Source: Flavobacterium tistrianum
GTDB lineage: Bacteria > Bacteroidota > Bacteroidia > Flavobacteriales > Flavobacteriaceae
DNA length: 64,000 nucleotides
Assembly (NCBI RefSeq): GCF_003254545.1
Contig: NZ_QJRH01000072.1
Location: 124,001-188,000 of the forward strand
Direction of reading: 5' to 3'
Position numbers and translations under genes: made by a program. This document shows positions 33,731 to 47,000 of the stretch, in pieces. The notes under the pieces were generated by a model. The model had not been told where the DNA came from. It saw only the letters and a program-made list of their open reading frames with translations, and made no database searches. Each line of letters starts with the position of its first letter. Position 1 is the first letter of the stretch.

Positions 33731-35542
33731 TTATCCGTTTATTTTAAGTTTCATTCCCGGTTTAATATCTTCATCTTTAATACCATTCCATTTTTTAATA
33801 TCTGAAATTGTTACTCCAGGATATTTTTTAGAAATGCTATATAAAGAATCTCCTTTTTTAACGTAATAATCTTCACTAACGTTTTTAGAAGGCGCTTTTT
33901 TCTTGAATGAATCAACCGAGTTTGATGCAATTGCTGTTGAAGCCGGCTCTTCTATAACGATCGCTGCTTTAGAAATAATTAATGTTTTTCCTAAACCAAT
34001 GTTATTTGAAGTTAAATTATTAAGTTCTTTTAACTCCGCAATAGTCGTACCGAATTTCTTTGCAATGCTACCTAAATTATCGCCAGCCACTACAACATAG
34101 TCCATATCTACGGCTGTTTTCTCTTTATTTTCGGCAGATGCAATGGCTTGTTCTTTGTCTACAACAGCAGGAACAGTTTTAACAGGAGCCTCTTCTTCTG
34201 CCTTAATTTTTAGGCTTCTACCAATTGCAACAGCATTTGTTTTTAAGTTATTCCATTTTTTAATATCCGAGATACTTACGTCATACTTAGCGGCAATCGC
34301 ACCTAAATTGTCTCCTTTTCTAACTTTATAAAATTCAAAGTCTCCATTATCAACCGCTGCTGGTTTTGTAACAGCAGGTTTTGCTTTTGGAGCATATTTT
34401 ACTGCTAGTCTAGAAGATGTAGCTCTAAACTCTTTATCATATTTTACGTAAGCATAAATTTGTTCTTCGTTTGAAACAAATGTCGCTACTTTATCTTTTG
34501 GAAGTCTGATAAAATGCTGTTCTCCTTGATAGAACGGTACAACACCCATTTTATATGACGGATTTAAAAGTTGAATCTGAGATTGTGGCATATCTAGTAA
34601 ATCAGCAAGCTGTTTGAAAGACATTTGATTTTTTACTGCTACTGTATCAGTTTCAAAGTTTTTAACTACTGCTCTTTCAGGATTGATTCCGTGTTCTTTA
34701 TGATATTCAAAAAGATACATAGTTGCTAAGAAAGCAGGAACATAACCTTGAGTTTCTTTTGGAAGATAATTGCGAATGTCCCAGTATGAAGTTTTTCCGC
34801 CAGAACGACGAATTGCTTTGGTAACATTTCCTGGACCTGAATTGTAAGAAGCTAAAACCAGTTCCCAGTCACCAAAAATATTAAACATTTTGGTCATGTA
34901 CTCAGATGCTGCGGCCGTAGCTTTAAGAGGGTCACTCCTTTCGTCGATATAAGAATCGATTTTAAGAGCGTATTGTTTTCCAGTTCCGTACATAAACTGC
35001 CAAAGACCCGTAGCGCCCATTTTAGAAACTGCTTTAGGATTTAAAGCAGATTCTACAACGGCTAAATATTTTATTTCCAAAGGAACGTTCTGTTTGGCAA
35101 AAGCGTCCTCAAACATTGGGAAATAATATTCTGATAAAGCCATTAATCGAGAAAACGATTTTTTACGGTTCTTAAGAAATGACTTTATGATATTTTCTAA
35201 ACCTTGATTGTATTGTATCTCAAAAGGTGATTTCTGATTCATCGCCGCCAAACGTTGCTTTAGCAATTCGGTTGGAAGTTCTTCATCAACAGTAACATCT
35301 TTGTTAATGGTTTGAATGTCTTTGGTTAGATCATCATAAATATCTAGACTTACTAATTCGTTCATCCATAAACTATCTACTTTTGCAGCAAGATCGTTCT
35401 TTTTGAATGTGCTTTTAATAGAATCTAAATATGAAAGCTTAACCTCTGGTTTCAGTTCTATATCTGCCTTTGCCGCTTCTTGTGCACAGACAGCTAACGA
35501 AAAGAAAGCCGAAACCACTAACGATAATTTCTTTACAATCAT
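33731..35542 (-). CDS. Membrane-bound lytic transglycosylase with three LysM domains (MltD-like)
   Basis: A 603-residue secreted enzyme that cleaves peptidoglycan glycan strands. Signal peptide ends at about AVCAQ (residue 21). The SLT domain spans about 145-275: catalytic Glu164 in AVVESALNPKAVSKMGATGLW, then ASYNSGPGNVTKAIRRSGG. Three LysM modules follow in the C-terminal third, each with the GDNLG or GDSLY pattern (KVRKGDNLG, VVAGDNLGS, VKKGDSLYS), to hold it on peptidoglycan. No lipobox is seen, unlike E. coli MltD. Confidence 0.94.
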   Translation of the reverse strand: MIVKKLSLVVSAFFSLAVCAQEAAKADIELKPEVKLSYLDSIKSTFKKNDLAAKVDSLWMNELVSLDIYDDLTKDIQTINKDVTVDEELPTELLKQRLAAMNQKSPFEIQYNQGLENIIKSFLKNRKKSFSRLMALSEYYFPMFEDAFAKQNVPLEIKYLAVVESALNPKAVSKMGATGLWQFMYGTGKQYALKIDSYIDERSDPLKATAAASEYMTKMFNIFGDWELVLASYNSGPGNVTKAIRRSGGKTSYWDIRNYLPKETQGYVPAFLATMYLFEYHKEHGINPERAVVKNFETDTVAVKNQMSFKQLADLLDMPQSQIQLLNPSYKMGVVPFYQGEQHFIRLPKDKVATFVSNEEQIYAYVKYDKEFRATSSRLAVKYAPKAKPAVTKPAAVDNGDFEFYKVRKGDNLGAIAAKYDVSISDIKKWNNLKTNAVAIGRSLKIKAEEEAPVKTVPAVVDKEQAIASAENKEKTAVDMDYVVVAGDNLGSIAKKFGTTIAELKELNNLTSNNIGLGKTLIISKAAIVIEEPASTAIASNSVDSFKKKAPSKNVSEDYYVKKGDSLYSISKKYPGVTISDIKKWNGIKDEDIKPGMKLKING

Positions 35543-35596
35543 ATAACATTATTTTAAAATTCTGTAATTCAAACAATTACAAGAGTTGTATTTTTG

Positions 35597-35604
35597 CAAA
35601 CTTA
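35597..35604 (-). promoter_or_regulatory. Probable -7 element for the transglycosylase gene
   Basis: On the minus strand it reads TAAGTTTG (TAnnTTTG), 54 bases before the start. Confidence 0.45.
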
Positions 35605-35652
35605 AGCCCTTTATTGAAGAAAACTGTTTAAAAAAATGTTAATTGTGATTTT

Positions 35653-36840
35653 TTAGTCTAAAATCGCTGCGATTCCAGGTAAAATTCTTCCTTCTAACAT
35701 TTCAAGCATAGCCCCGCCACCAGTGGAAACGTAGCTCATTTTATCTTCAAATCCGAACTGTTTTACTGCTGCGACAGAATCTCCACCTCCAACTAATGAA
35801 AATGCTCCATTTGCTGTAGCTTCTGCGATATAATCTCCTAATGCAATTGTTCCTTTAGAGAACGTTTCCATTTCAAAAACTCCCAATGGACCATTCCAAA
35901 GAATTGTTTTTGACTCTAAAATAACTTTTTTGAAGTTTTCTAGAGATTTTGGACCTGCATCTAAACCTTGCCATCCGTCAGGAATTGCAGTTACATCTAC
36001 AACCTGAGTATTTGCATTGTTTGAGAAATCGTCTGCTGCAATAACATCAACAGGAATATGAACCTGAACGCCTTTTTCTTTTGCTAATCTTAAAATTTCA
36101 AGAGCTAAATCTAATTTATCATCTTCACAGATAGATTCACCGATTTTTCCGCCTTGAGCTTTAATGAAAGTAAAAGTCATTCCTCCTCCAATAATCATGT
36201 GATCTACTTTATCTAAGATATTTTCGATTACCGTGATTTTAGAAGAAACTTTAGAACCTCCAAGAACAGCAGTTACAGGTTTTTCACTGTTTTTAAGAAC
36301 TTTATTTAAACTGTCAATTTCTTTTGCCAATAATGTTCCGAAACATTTATCGTTTGGAAAAAATTGCGCAATAATTGTAGTAGATGCATGTGCTCTGTGA
36401 GCAGTTCCAAATGCATCATTTACATAAATATCTCCAAGTGAAGCCAATTCTTTAGCAAAAGCTACATCTCCAGCTTCTTCTTCAGCATGAAAACGTAAAT
36501 TTTCTAATAAAAGAACTTCGCCAGGTTTTAACTCTTTTGCTGCAGTCTGAGCTGGTTCTCCAACGCAGTTTTCAGCAAATTTTACTTGAACTCCTAAAAT
36601 TTCAGAAGCTGTTTTTAAGATATGTTTAAGAGAATATTTCTCTTCTGCTCCTTTTGGTCTTCCAAGATGCGACATTAAAATCACACTTCCACCTTGTTTT
36701 AAAATTGTATCGATTGTTGGTTTCGCAGCTTCAATACGTGTTGTATCTGTTACATTAAAATTTTCATCCAATGGCACGTTGAAGTCAACACGGATAATTG
36801 CTTTTTTATTTTTAAAATCGAAATCGTTTAAAGTTTTCAT
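35653..36840 (-). CDS. pgk: Phosphoglycerate kinase
   Basis: Pgk transfers phosphate from 1,3-bisphosphoglycerate to ADP in glycolysis. The 395-residue protein has the family start KKAIIRVDFNVPLDE, SHLGRPKG, LLENLRFHAEE, LGGSKVSSKI and the C-terminal nucleotide loop LVGGGDSVAAV followed by STGGGAMLEML. Length is standard. It has its own -7 element (36873-36880) and is followed by the transglycosylase gene. Confidence 0.97.
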   Translation of the reverse strand: MKTLNDFDFKNKKAIIRVDFNVPLDENFNVTDTTRIEAAKPTIDTILKQGGSVILMSHLGRPKGAEEKYSLKHILKTASEILGVQVKFAENCVGEPAQTAAKELKPGEVLLLENLRFHAEEEAGDVAFAKELASLGDIYVNDAFGTAHRAHASTTIIAQFFPNDKCFGTLLAKEIDSLNKVLKNSEKPVTAVLGGSKVSSKITVIENILDKVDHMIIGGGMTFTFIKAQGGKIGESICEDDKLDLALEILRLAKEKGVQVHIPVDVIAADDFSNNANTQVVDVTAIPDGWQGLDAGPKSLENFKKVILESKTILWNGPLGVFEMETFSKGTIALGDYIAEATANGAFSLVGGGDSVAAVKQFGFEDKMSYVSTGGGAMLEMLEGRILPGIAAILD

Positions 36841-36872
36841 CTGCTAATTTTTTTAATTTTTTGAAAGAATAA

Positions 36873-36880
36873 CAAATATA
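36873..36880 (-). promoter_or_regulatory. Probable -7 element for pgk
   Basis: On the minus strand it reads TATATTTG (TAnnTTTG), 33 bases before the pgk start. Confidence 0.5.
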
Positions 36881-36998
36881 GAACTTTTAACGAAGTCTAA
36901 ATTTCAAAAAAGCAAAAATAATCCAGCAATAAAAACGAAAACGTTGTAAATTATGAAAACAAACAAATTTATTCTCAAAGATGATAAAATTTAATTGC

Positions 36999-37979
36999 TT
37001 AATCTCGAATAGGACTTTGTGTACAAGGACAGTTACTAATAGATTGCAAGAAGTCGAACCCTATTGTGATGGAATGTGTTCCTGAATTATAACTTCCAAG
37101 GCCATTAAACATCAACTGGTAAGAGTATGCAAAATAGAATTTAGATTTCATAAAACCGGCCATTGGTCCCATTGCCAAAGGTTTTGGGAACTGGTCATTT
37201 AAGAAACGGTATGAAACTCCGATCCAATAGTAATCTTCGTAACGATTGTAACGTCTGTATTTGAAGTTAAAATCGGTTGTAGAACGTCCGTCACTCGCAA
37301 AGTACTGTAAGAAAACCGATGGTTCGTATTCAATACGTCTGTTTTCTGCATCTTTAAAAGTAAATCCAGAGTATACTTGAAAGTTTGATAAAAGATCTGG
37401 TTCGTTCACTCTTTCAAGACTAATATTCTTTTTCAACACGTTGTTGGCATTAAAACTGAAATAAAACCCTCTGTTACGATACAAAGCACTAATATCGAAG
37501 TTATTATTGGCACTATAGCGATTATCTGTAGGTGCCGGCCCGCCAATTGGAGGGTTTCCATTACTCCCATCATCAAAATTTCCTGTCTCAATTCGGAAAC
37601 TATTAAAGTTGTAAGAGATACCAAAAGATAAATACTGTTCTGTACGATAATCTAAAATCAAGTGGTGCGCAAAAGAAACTTTTGCACCTGTTTGTCTTGT
37701 ATTACCGTTGCTATCATTATACAATGAAATACCTACTCCCGAACGATCTAAAAGACGAAAATCTGCATACAATGATTGGTTGTCTGGTGCATCTTTAATT
37801 CCGACCCACTGCGTTAAACCGTTGGCTCTAATACGGAGATTATCTCCAATACCAGCATACGCAGGAGAAAGAATAAAAGGGTTATCAGCTAAATACTGTG
37901 TAAACACTGGTAGGTTTAACTCTTGGCTGTAACTTGTTGTTACAGCCATGAGTACTAAGGATAAAATAAACTTTTTCAT
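36999..37979 (-). CDS. sprF: SprF, PorP/SprF-family outer membrane protein
   Basis: A 326-residue beta-barrel protein with signal peptide MKKFILSLVLMAVTTSYSQ. It opens with the family pattern LPVFTQYLADNPFILSPAYAGIGDNLRIR and ends with SYQLMFNGLGSYNSGTHSITIGFDF. In F. johnsoniae, SprF is required for secretion of the adhesin SprB by the type IX system, and PorP-type partners recognise the type B C-terminal domain. The frame extends 32 codons upstream, overlapping the end of sprB, but the signal peptide marks ATG 37979 as the start, 43 bases after the sprB stop. It is the last gene of the operon. Confidence 0.92.
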   Translation of the reverse strand: MKKFILSLVLMAVTTSYSQELNLPVFTQYLADNPFILSPAYAGIGDNLRIRANGLTQWVGIKDAPDNQSLYADFRLLDRSGVGISLYNDSNGNTRQTGAKVSFAHHLILDYRTEQYLSFGISYNFNSFRIETGNFDDGSNGNPPIGGPAPTDNRYSANNNFDISALYRNRGFYFSFNANNVLKKNISLERVNEPDLLSNFQVYSGFTFKDAENRRIEYEPSVFLQYFASDGRSTTDFNFKYRRYNRYEDYYWIGVSYRFLNDQFPKPLAMGPMAGFMKSKFYFAYSYQLMFNGLGSYNSGTHSITIGFDFLQSISNCPCTQSPIRD

Positions 37980-38022
37980 TGTATTAATTTTTTTAGATAA
38001 CATCATTGGGGCTATAATTTTG

Positions 38023-41000
38023 TTATCTGTATAATGTGAAATGTCCAACAAATTCTCTTGGATCTTTCGGATCATTTAATTTAAGAACATACCAGTAATC
38101 TCCTGTTGGCAATTCCTGTCCATGATATCTTCCGTCCCATTTTCCACCTACACGGTATTTCGCAACTACTCTACCATATCTGTCATAAATATCGAACGTT
38201 AGCTCTTTGTATGCTAATGCTCCACAGTCTGGACCAATTGTCGTACCAGTACTACCGTTTGGTGTGAAGTAGTTTGGCATACAGAAGTCATAGAATGTAC
38301 CATGAACTGTTATTGTCGCCTCACAACCATTTTTGTCTCTCACGATAACTACATAATCACCTGTTTTATAGATTCTATAGCTATTAGATGATGTAAATGG
38401 CTCACCGTTGAAACTGTACTCGTAAGGAGCAACTCCACCAGCAGCTTTTACAACAATTGTATTGATGTCTTTGCTTTGGTTTGTTACATCTATTAGACTT
38501 ACTGGATCAACAGCATTTACTTCAAACAAGTCAGTTGTTACTTCACATGTATTCACATGTTTTACTGTAATGTAATGAGGCCCTGCTGCAACATTTGTAA
38601 AGATATTGCTAGGTTGGAAATTTCCATTATCTAGAGCATACGTTACTAGTGTTGGATCTGTGTTTGACGGATCTATTGTTACCACAACCATATTTGCCTG
38701 AGCATTGTTCACACAATCATAAGTTACTTCAACAGTAGGATTAAGTGTAACAGGCGGTGCCATGTTAATCGTAATCTCTTGCATACATTGATTAGCATCT
38801 AATATGTAAACTGTGTGTGCTTTACCTTCAAGCCCAGAGAACGTAAATCTAGTTTGTGTAGAATCTCCTAACGTAAACGGTCCGTTCTGATTATCTAGGC
38901 TATAGCTATAAGGCTTTGTTCCTCCTATAACATCAATTACAAATTTAGCATTCTTTTCACCCGTACAGTGCTCTTCTTCTCTAAGAGTCAGATCTTCTGT
39001 AATTACGATTGGATCTGGTTCTTTAACTTCAACATCTTTAATGTAAACATAACATTCATTTTCGTCTTGAACTAATATATCGTAGAAACCAGGTTTCAAG
39101 TTTTCGAATACATTTTTATCAAAGAACTGTTTGAATTCAGGTTCAATTGCATATTTATATGCACCGACTCCTCCTTGAGCGTTTACAGTGATCTTACCAT
39201 TATTGTAACCGTTACAAGTTAAAGGCGTAGCAATTGCATCAGCTGTTAATGAGGTAGCTGGCTCTGTCAATACAAATGTTGTTGACACAGTTTGGCAATC
39301 TGAGCTAGTTACCTTCACTTTATAAGTTCCTATTGGCAATTCTGTAAATGTACCAGGAATAGTTTGTGCTGGAGCTGGAGTAATATCAATTCCTGCAGCA
39401 TCTTGTAAAGTATAGATATAGTTACCTAAACCTCCTTTTGCTACTACTGTAATAGATCCTGTAGCTCCACCTTTACATTTAATATCAATTTTGCTAGATC
39501 TCTCGAATTCTAATTTTGGAACTGGCTTGAACTCTGTAGTGTTAGATACAAAACTTCTACAATCCTTAGAATCTTTTACAAAATACTTGTACTCTGTCGC
39601 AGCTGTTGTAACTGGCAATGTAATATCTATGTAAGAACTAAATGGTCCTGTGTAATTAGTTCCATCTGCACTGTAATAGTACGGCGGAACTCCACCAACA
39701 GCCGTTAATTTAATAACTGGAACTTGCTGACAAGTTTCTGTTCTTACAATTGACAATGTTGCTTTTACAATTTCTGGCTGGTCAATTGTTACTTTGTTAG
39801 AATCATTTGTACAGCCCCAAGTATCATTTGCAGTTACGTAATATGTTCCTGCTTTTAGATCTGTAAACTGATTTGATCCTTGTCCTTTCGCAGTAATAAC
39901 TGTTCCGTCAACCAATACTCCGTGTAGAGTATAAGTATAATTTCCAGAACCTCCGCTAACGGTATTAATTGTCACAATTCCGTTCTCATTATCAAAACAT
40001 GTTAACATTGGTGTAGCACTAATGTTTATTGCTATTGGAGTAGGAATAGATAATCTAACTGTATCAGAATCCTCACATCCATTCGCATCCATTACGTAAA
40101 CTGTATACAATCCAGCTGGTAAATCTGTAAACTTATTCTCAGCTGAGTATGGTTTAGTAACAGGTCCATCAAGTTTGTACTGATAATCTCCAGTCCATCC
40201 TCCTGTTGCAGTTGCTACAATCTCTCCATCTGTATTGCTTAGACAAGAAATTGGTTTAGAATTCACCTTAATTTCTAAAGCAGCTGATGGACGCTGAATC
40301 GTAAAGTTTGTAGTAACAGAACAATATGGAAGTCCCGTTAATTGTGCTACAAATGTATACTTACCAGCAGCAAGATTAGAAAGGTCTACTTTTGTACCAT
40401 TTGAATTTCCGCTTACGCTTGATCCAGATTCGTGCGTTAATACATATGTAAATGGACCAGCTTCATCTGTTGGAGTTGGAATATCATCAACTAAAGTTAA
40501 TGTTATGCTACCATTTGAATCTGTGAAACATGTTACATCTTTAATATTTGTCGCTACTAAACGGAACGTATTCGGTTCGTTAACAATGTATGGCTTTTCA
40601 ACACCACAACCTGTTACCGGATTCGTAACTTTAATTAAATAAGTACCTACTTTTAATCCTGTGAATAAGCCGTTTAAGCCATTTGTAACAGGATAAACTG
40701 TACCATTTGTACCTTCAATAGTGTATGTCAATGCTGGTAATGTTCCTCTTGTTGGAATTGCTGTTACCTGAACTGACTCAGCATCTCTACAGTTAATTTT
40801 TGTTGTAGCAAGATCTAAACGAGCAATATCTACATACTGATCAATTTTAACTGAAGAGTATCCGCCTTGACAACCTTTGCTGTCAAAAACAATAACTTCA
40901 TAAGTTCCACCTAAGTAATCAGATTCAGTATAAGTATTTCTATCATCGTCTTGAACTACTTTACCATCTCTTATAAATTGGTATCTGATGTACGTATTTG

Positions 41001-44000
41001 AACCACCACTCACTGAACTAACAGGTACTGTAATCGTAGCGTCGATAGCGGTATTACCTACATTACATAAGTATTGTGTTACTACTGGTTTGTTTACCAC
41101 TATAGGAGCTGGCTCACCAACTTTCACTGTAGCAGTTCCAGGACATCCTTTACCAGAGATTACTGTCACCTCATAATCACCCGCAGGCAAATCGTAGAAG
41201 TATGGCGAATCTTGAGGTCCTCTAACCTCTGGACCAGCAGTAAGACTGTATCTGTACTCTGGGTTGTTATTTGCAGCATCAAGTTTAACCTCTATACGAC
41301 CATCTTTGTAAGTATTACAAGTTACATCAAATCCTTTTGCAGTGATTCCAGTAACTAGAGTTGGCGTTTCGATTGTTACATCTACCGATTTCTCACATGT
41401 TGGACTTGTGCTAATATCTCTTACAATAAATGTATAAGAACCTGGCGCTAAGTCTTTAAATACGTTATCTACGCTTGTTGTAATCCAATTATCTTTTGTG
41501 TATACATATTGTGCTGGCATTTTACCTCCGCCTGCAGTTAATGTAACCACACCAGTAGCAGTCATACAAGTTGGATCTGTAGTAACTTCTGCTTTTAAAG
41601 TAAGCGGTGCTGGAATGTTAAATGCTGTTGCAGCTTTTACAACACATTTATTAGCATCTCTAACCCATACTGTATAATCTCCAGAATTTTTCACAGTAAA
41701 GAAAGCATCTTTTCCATATTCCGATCCATCTAAACTGTATTCTAGTGGAGCCACACCTGTAGCCGAAACGTTAATTGTGTAGCCATTAACATCATCATAA
41801 CAAGGACTAACCACACTTACATTAGTAATAGCTGGCATTGGGTCTTTTGAAATGTTTACTGGTACAAATGCTTTACATCCGTTTGCATCCATTACATACA
41901 CATTCCAAGTATCAGACGCCGGAGCAATTGCTGTAGTTGGAATTGTAAATATTTTATCGTCTTTGAATAAACCATCGGCAGGAACACCTGCTGTTGGTAA
42001 TACCACAACATATTTGTATCCTCCGCTACCTCCAACGATTTGTGTTTCATCGATTGTAATAACCGCACCTGCTGTGTTACAATTTTGATTTTTCTTACCT
42101 GGATTGAAATTAATCAAATCTAATACTGGTGGTTGAGTGATTTCGAATGTATTCGAAGTTACAGAACAGAAAGGATAATCATCCTCTTTAATAACCACAG
42201 TATAAGCACTTCCTGCACCAACTCCAACTGGAATTGTATACGGATTAGTCGTTGCACTATCAATAGGTCCTAAAACCCCTGTTACTGCAACACCAGCATT
42301 CCAAACTTGGTAAGTGTAATTTCCTTTATAATCTAACACATCGATAGTGATTTCACCATTTGTTCCACCATTACAAGATACTGATTTAGAAGCAGTAGCA
42401 ATAACTTTTGCTGTCTCGTATACTGGCACATTATAAGCATTTGTTATAATAGAACAGTATGTTCTTTTATCTGTTATTTTAAACTGATAGAAATGACCTG
42501 CAGTTGGAGCAATATAGTCAAAACTGCTGTCTCCTGGGTTAACCTGAACCACAGTTCCTAAAATCTGACCATCTTGATATACTTGATATTCAAAACTAGC
42601 CGGAGATGCACCACCTGCAATTTCTACATGAATTGTTTCATGTCCATTGTTCGCACAAGAAGCTCTATCACCTAAACTTGCTACAGCCCCAGTTAATTTA
42701 GGGAATGCTGCAATTGGAATCTGAACATCATCAATACATCCATTTGAATCTTTAACATAGAATGTTAATGTCTGAGCTGTATCGTTGCTTACAGTGAATT
42801 TATTATCTGGTATCCAATTTGTTCCATTTTCACTATAAGTATATATACCTGTACCACCTGTAGCTGTCACCTCTACTACAGTAGAGTTTGGCATGTTAGT
42901 ACCAGAACATGTAAATGCTGATGGTGTAGCTTTAGCTACCACTGCTGTTGGTACATCAATGATTTGAGGTGTACTAGCTGAACAATATTTTCCAGAAATT
43001 ACAGCAACTGTATATGTACCTGCAATTAAACCGGTAAACAACGGCGTGTTTTGAGAAATCAAGGCACCACCTGTCGGAAGCGTACGCTGAATAGTATACG
43101 TATAATCACGATCATCATTACCAGGGTCTAAGGTTATTAATATAGAACCATTAGAAATATTTCCTTGCGGATCCGAGCAATTTGGTGAAGTCGGTGTTAC
43201 TTTAAATGTTACTGGTGTAGGAGCCACCATATCAACAGTATTTGTTGTTACGTGACAATCACGGGCATCATATACATCAAACACATAAACTCCGTAATCT
43301 GTATCTGCTACATTAAAATCTGAGTACAATGCATTAGTAAAGTTAGTTAACGCAGATGTAACTCCTTTGTAAGTATAAGTATATCTGTAAGGAGCATATC
43401 CTCCAACCGCTTTAACTCTTATTGTTCCATCAGCAGGAAGGGCACCAGCACAATAAATTGGTTTCTCCATTGCGATTGAAGCAAAAAGCTGCGGTTTAAT
43501 TTCTACTGTTGTTGCTGCAGATTCGCAACCATAGTTATCTCTAACTTTTATTACATATGTTTTCGGAGTTAATTTATCGAATGTAAATGTTGAATGCCAT
43601 GTTTCTCCATTATCAATAGAATACTCATATGTAATTGGGAAAGTAGATGTACTTGCCGCAGTTATTACTAAAGTTGTTGAATCTGTATTGTAATAACAAT
43701 AATCAGATGTTGTTGCAATAGTTAACGTCGGTTTAGGAGGAGTAATTAATTCGAATGAATTTAATACCTCTACCGAACAAGTATTTGCGTCTTTTACTTT
43801 AATATCATAGAATCCTGTTTGAGTAAGATTTTTAAATATACCATTATTGTTTGTGATAGTCGTGTTGTCTGGCTGCGTTAGGGTAAATGTATAATCTCCC
43901 CATCCTCCACTTGCTGTTACAGTAACCGCACCAGAAGTTGTACATCCTAATGGCGTTACAACTGGAGTTGCTAGAACTAAAGCTGCAGGTGGAGCTGCAA

Positions 44001-47000
44001 TATTAACTTTAATATCCTTAGAACAGTCAGTTGCATCATCGATAACTTCAATTGTATGATCGCCTGCTGATAATCCAGTCAAGCTGATTACTGGGTTTGA
44101 ATGATTACCTGGAACTCCAACTCCATCAAGTGTATAACGATAAGTTGTATTAAATCCTGATACATAGAAAGTTGCTTTTCCGTTAGTTGCAGTCAAACAA
44201 GTAATTCCATCTTTAGATGTCTCTTTGATATCAATTTTGACAACATTAGGAATCTTAAGATTTTTTTGGAACGTACATTTATTAGCATCTGTTACTTGGA
44301 ATACATATTCAACGTCTGGTAATAAACCAGCAAATATGTTTGTTCCGTTATCTTCAAATGTTGGAGAAATTTTTTGATATGTTAAAGGCCCAACACCTCC
44401 AGCAACATTTATAATTTCAACATTTGTATCTAAAGTTGTACAAGTTATTACCGGTCCCGCTTTAAAATCAAATCCTGTTGGAGGAACTAGTTTTAAAATA
44501 TCTACTGAACCATTTACTGTACATCCATTTGCATCTTTTATTGCATAAAGAATATGCTGATCTGTTTTTGTACTATTTTCAGTAACAGTGTATGTATCTT
44601 TAGCTATAAAATCACCTCCATTAAAACTGTACGTGTAAGCACCAGTACCACCAGTCGCTTTTAATACAACTGTTGCAGATTGCGCTACATTTCCTGCACC
44701 ACAAGTAAGTCCTGTAATATCTGGAGCTAATAAAGTTAATAAAGTAGGTTCTCCTAAAGTTGCTGAACTAGTAACCTCACATCCTAAAGCGTCTTTTACA
44801 ATAAATGAATAAGTTCCTGCTTTAACCGTATATAGTGTTGTATCAGAGAATCCTAAACCATTAAAGTTATATTTATAAGGAGCCTTTCCTCCTTTTGCAG
44901 ATACTTCTATAGTACCATCACCTCCATTACATAAAGGCTGAATAGCTTTATAATCTGGAACAATTGGCACAATGGCATCAACATTAACTGGCGCAGTCTC
45001 AATTGGACAGCCATTTGCATCTGTAATTCTAAATTGGTATACATCAGCATTAGCCGCAGTTACAGGGTATGTGAATGTTGTAACACCAGCCACTACAGTA
45101 GTTGTTGGAGTAATAGAAGCATACGCACCCGCTGCACCCTTTTTAACTTCATAAGTATATGCTGGAGTACCTTTTTCAACTTTAACTGTTATTGTAGCAT
45201 TTGCCACAGCATTTCCAGAAACAGAACAGTCTAATTGTTTAGTTACTTGTGCACTTGCAATAGGTGTTTCTGTAATGGTAATACTTTTCGAATCCGAACA
45301 ATCGTTAGAATCTTTTATAGTCACATTTACTGGACCAGAACTTAATCCTTTAATTGTATACGGGAATGGTACTGCATCTTTAATTTCAATGAAATCAGCA
45401 TTATTTACTTTAATATAATAAGGAGCAATACCTTGAGTTGTCATTGAAACAGTAACCTCAAACGCACCTTCAGCAGCGCATTTGTTTACAATAGCTAAAT
45501 TAGCAATTGCTGGAGCAGGATCTAAAGGAACATTAACCGAAACACCTGTTGGTTGAATACAGCCATAAGAATCTTTAGCCCAAACTAGATAATCTCCTGA
45601 ATTAACATAGAATGTACTTGCCGTATGAGCAGCTGTAAATGAAGCAGCTGTTGGTTTTGTGTCTTCAGCACCAAAACCAAGTGGAAGAACATCTGGAACT
45701 ATTTGATAAAAATATGGTCCTGTTCCACCAGATGCTTGAGCTTTTACAATACCTGCAAGATCTTTACAGTTGTCATTTTTAATTACTGATGCTTTTACTT
45801 CTAAATCTGTCGTAGATTCTTTTATTTCAAAAGTACCAGACGAAGACTGACAGCCTTTAACAGCACCATTATATTCAGTGTAAGCAATATAATATCTTCC
45901 TGGAGCCAAAGTTCCTGGTAGAGGATCTGGGTAAGTTCTCGTAAATGAAGTTCCAGAAACTGAAACATTTATTTCTCCGCTTACTGGTACATTGCTTTGC
46001 TCTTTAAAAATTTGATATCTTACATCTGTAGTAGTTGGAGCCCATCCTGAAACTGTAAATGATACGCTTCCGTCGTTAGCGTTCTTACAAGTAACATTTG
46101 TAGCAATCGCTGGTCCTACTAATGAAGAAGCTGGTGGGATTGGTCCATTTGCAGATTTTAAGAAATAACAATTTGTTGCCTTATCGTGAACTACGAAAGT
46201 ATATGTTACTCCTGGAATTAAATTCTTAAATGTTTTAACTGTACCTCCAGCAACATCTGGACCACTATAATTATTTGTATACGGAGCATAGTTGTACTCT
46301 AATAATCCAAATTCATAATCTGCACTAGGAACTATAACTTTAACCGTAACAATAGCTGTACCCGCGTTTACACAGTCCGAAGCAGTTGTACTAACATCAA
46401 TATCTAAATCCTCTGGAGGAGAAGCCATTACAACTTGTTTAGGTAAAGTACAGTCATTAAGATCTTTAACAACTACAGTATAAATTCCAAAATCAATAAT
46501 CTCAAATGTCTTATCCTCTCCAGTTGGCGCATTAAAAGAAGCACTATAACCAAAATTACTTGTAAGGTAGTATACATATGATCCTGAACCTCCTGAAACA
46601 TTCTTAACAGTAATTGAACCAAAGCTTGAGCCTGAGCCTCCTACGGTTTTATCACATTCAATATTTTTTTGTTCAGTATCAAAAGTAACAGGATCTGGAG
46701 ATACTACAGCAACTTTAGTTGACGCAGCACTAAGACATCCTTTACTGTCACGAACTTGGTAAGTATATTCTAAACCAGTCCCAGTTGCTCCAGCTAAATC
46801 TGTGAAGTAACCTGTTTGGTTTTCTGTAACCCAATTATCAATTGTATAATAAAATGGTGGAGTTCCTCCTGAAGTAACAGTAATTTTAATTGTTCCTTCA
46901 TTAGAACCTGAACACAATGTAGGAGTTGCTACAGCACTTGCTACAGGTATTATCGGAGTTGTAACTTCAACTGGAACAGTAGATTCTGCCTCACAACCGT

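Noticed and set aside
37980..38075. N-terminal extension of SprF into sprB
   Set aside because: ATG 37979 starts a typical signal peptide; the extension is antisense-like filler overlapping the sprB end.
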